A DNA stretch of 13,018 bases, taken from the NCBI GenBank assembly GCA_014523665.1, contig JAATVR010000618.1, positions 1-13,018 of the forward strand, read 5' to 3'. This document shows positions 12,927 to 13,018 of the stretch, one piece after another. Source of the DNA: Nitrososphaerales archaeon TH526. Lineage in GTDB: Archaea > Thermoproteota > Nitrososphaeria > Nitrososphaerales > Nitrososphaeraceae. The first letter of the stretch is position 1, and the number at the start of each line of letters is the position of its first letter. The notes under the pieces are model-generated. The model was not told the origin of the DNA. It was given only the letters and a program-made list of their open reading frames with translations, and made no database searches. The translations under genes were made by a program, and so were the position numbers.

Positions 12927-13018
12927 AAGATATTATTACCATGCGATTGCTTACTAAAATGGGATGATGTAGAAACATCGCTGATAATGTGTAAAAAACA
13001 CTATAATGATTATGACCA
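12900..13018 (+). CDS. Possible start of a small Cys-containing protein, cut by the right edge
   Basis: A frame starting with GTG stays open to the window end. It begins VLLLLKQQHKILLPCDCLLK and continues WDDVETSLIMCKKHYNDYD. C15, C17 and C31 plus H34 could form a metal site. There is no ATG, and the GTG lies in a hairpin with repeated GCTG, so this may be chance. If real, it follows the dehydrogenase gene by 22 bases and would share its transcript. Confidence 0.25.
   Translation, partial: MLLLLKQQHKILLPCDCLLKWDDVETSLIMCKKHYNDYD

Noticed and set aside
1..13018. CRISPR array or insertion sequence
   Set aside because: No spaced repeats of 24-37 bases, no transposase motif and no terminal inverted repeats with target duplication were seen.

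Overview
The window most likely comes from an ammonia-oxidising archaeon of the Nitrososphaeria (Thaumarchaeota), with a Nitrososphaera or Nitrosocosmicus type genome. This is inferred from three things: AT-rich DNA, promoters built on TATA boxes with very short leaders, and protein types familiar from that group. Those types are an archaeal tyrosine recombinase with an LGHAKSPYY box and a YLTFLDY tail, an exported matrixin-like protease, and a small VapB-like protein. No rRNA, tRNA or CRISPR array was found, so the lineage assignment is inference.

Positions 1 to about 8,700 look like one end of an integrated provirus related to tailed (head-tail) archaeal viruses. From right to left it holds a tyrosine integrase (GTG start at 8660) and a convergent winged-helix protein (6340-7299). 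A leftward gene train follows from 6277: a small antitoxin-like protein, a Cys-rich 62-aa protein, a 159-aa protein, a 419-aa protein with a possible winged helix, and a 236-aa HTH/coiled-coil protein. Next come a methyltransferase-like protein with a Cys cluster, two coding remnants, a terminase small-subunit-like HTH protein and the terminase large subunit. The terminase large subunit is broken by three frameshifts and runs off the left edge. Together with the remnants at 2065-2634, this suggests that the packaging end is decaying while the integrase and regulatory end is intact.

Positions 8,877 to 13,018 look like host chromosome or older accessory DNA. They hold an exported acidic zinc protease (8877-9644) and a leftward pair made of a polytopic membrane protein and a TetR regulator. 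A divergent, short UDP-sugar dehydrogenase-like gene follows (11864-12877). A perfect 28-bp palindrome lies between the divergent membrane-protein and dehydrogenase genes. It touches the dehydrogenase TATA box and is the best candidate operator for the TetR protein.

The most interesting points are: the duplicated D-x3-H-x12-H motif in the membrane protein, exactly 70 residues apart; the TetR-type operator; the missing C-terminal domain of the dehydrogenase; the unrecognised 419-aa/236-aa overlapping pair in the provirus; and the symmetric TATA box that appears to serve two divergent provirus transcripts.
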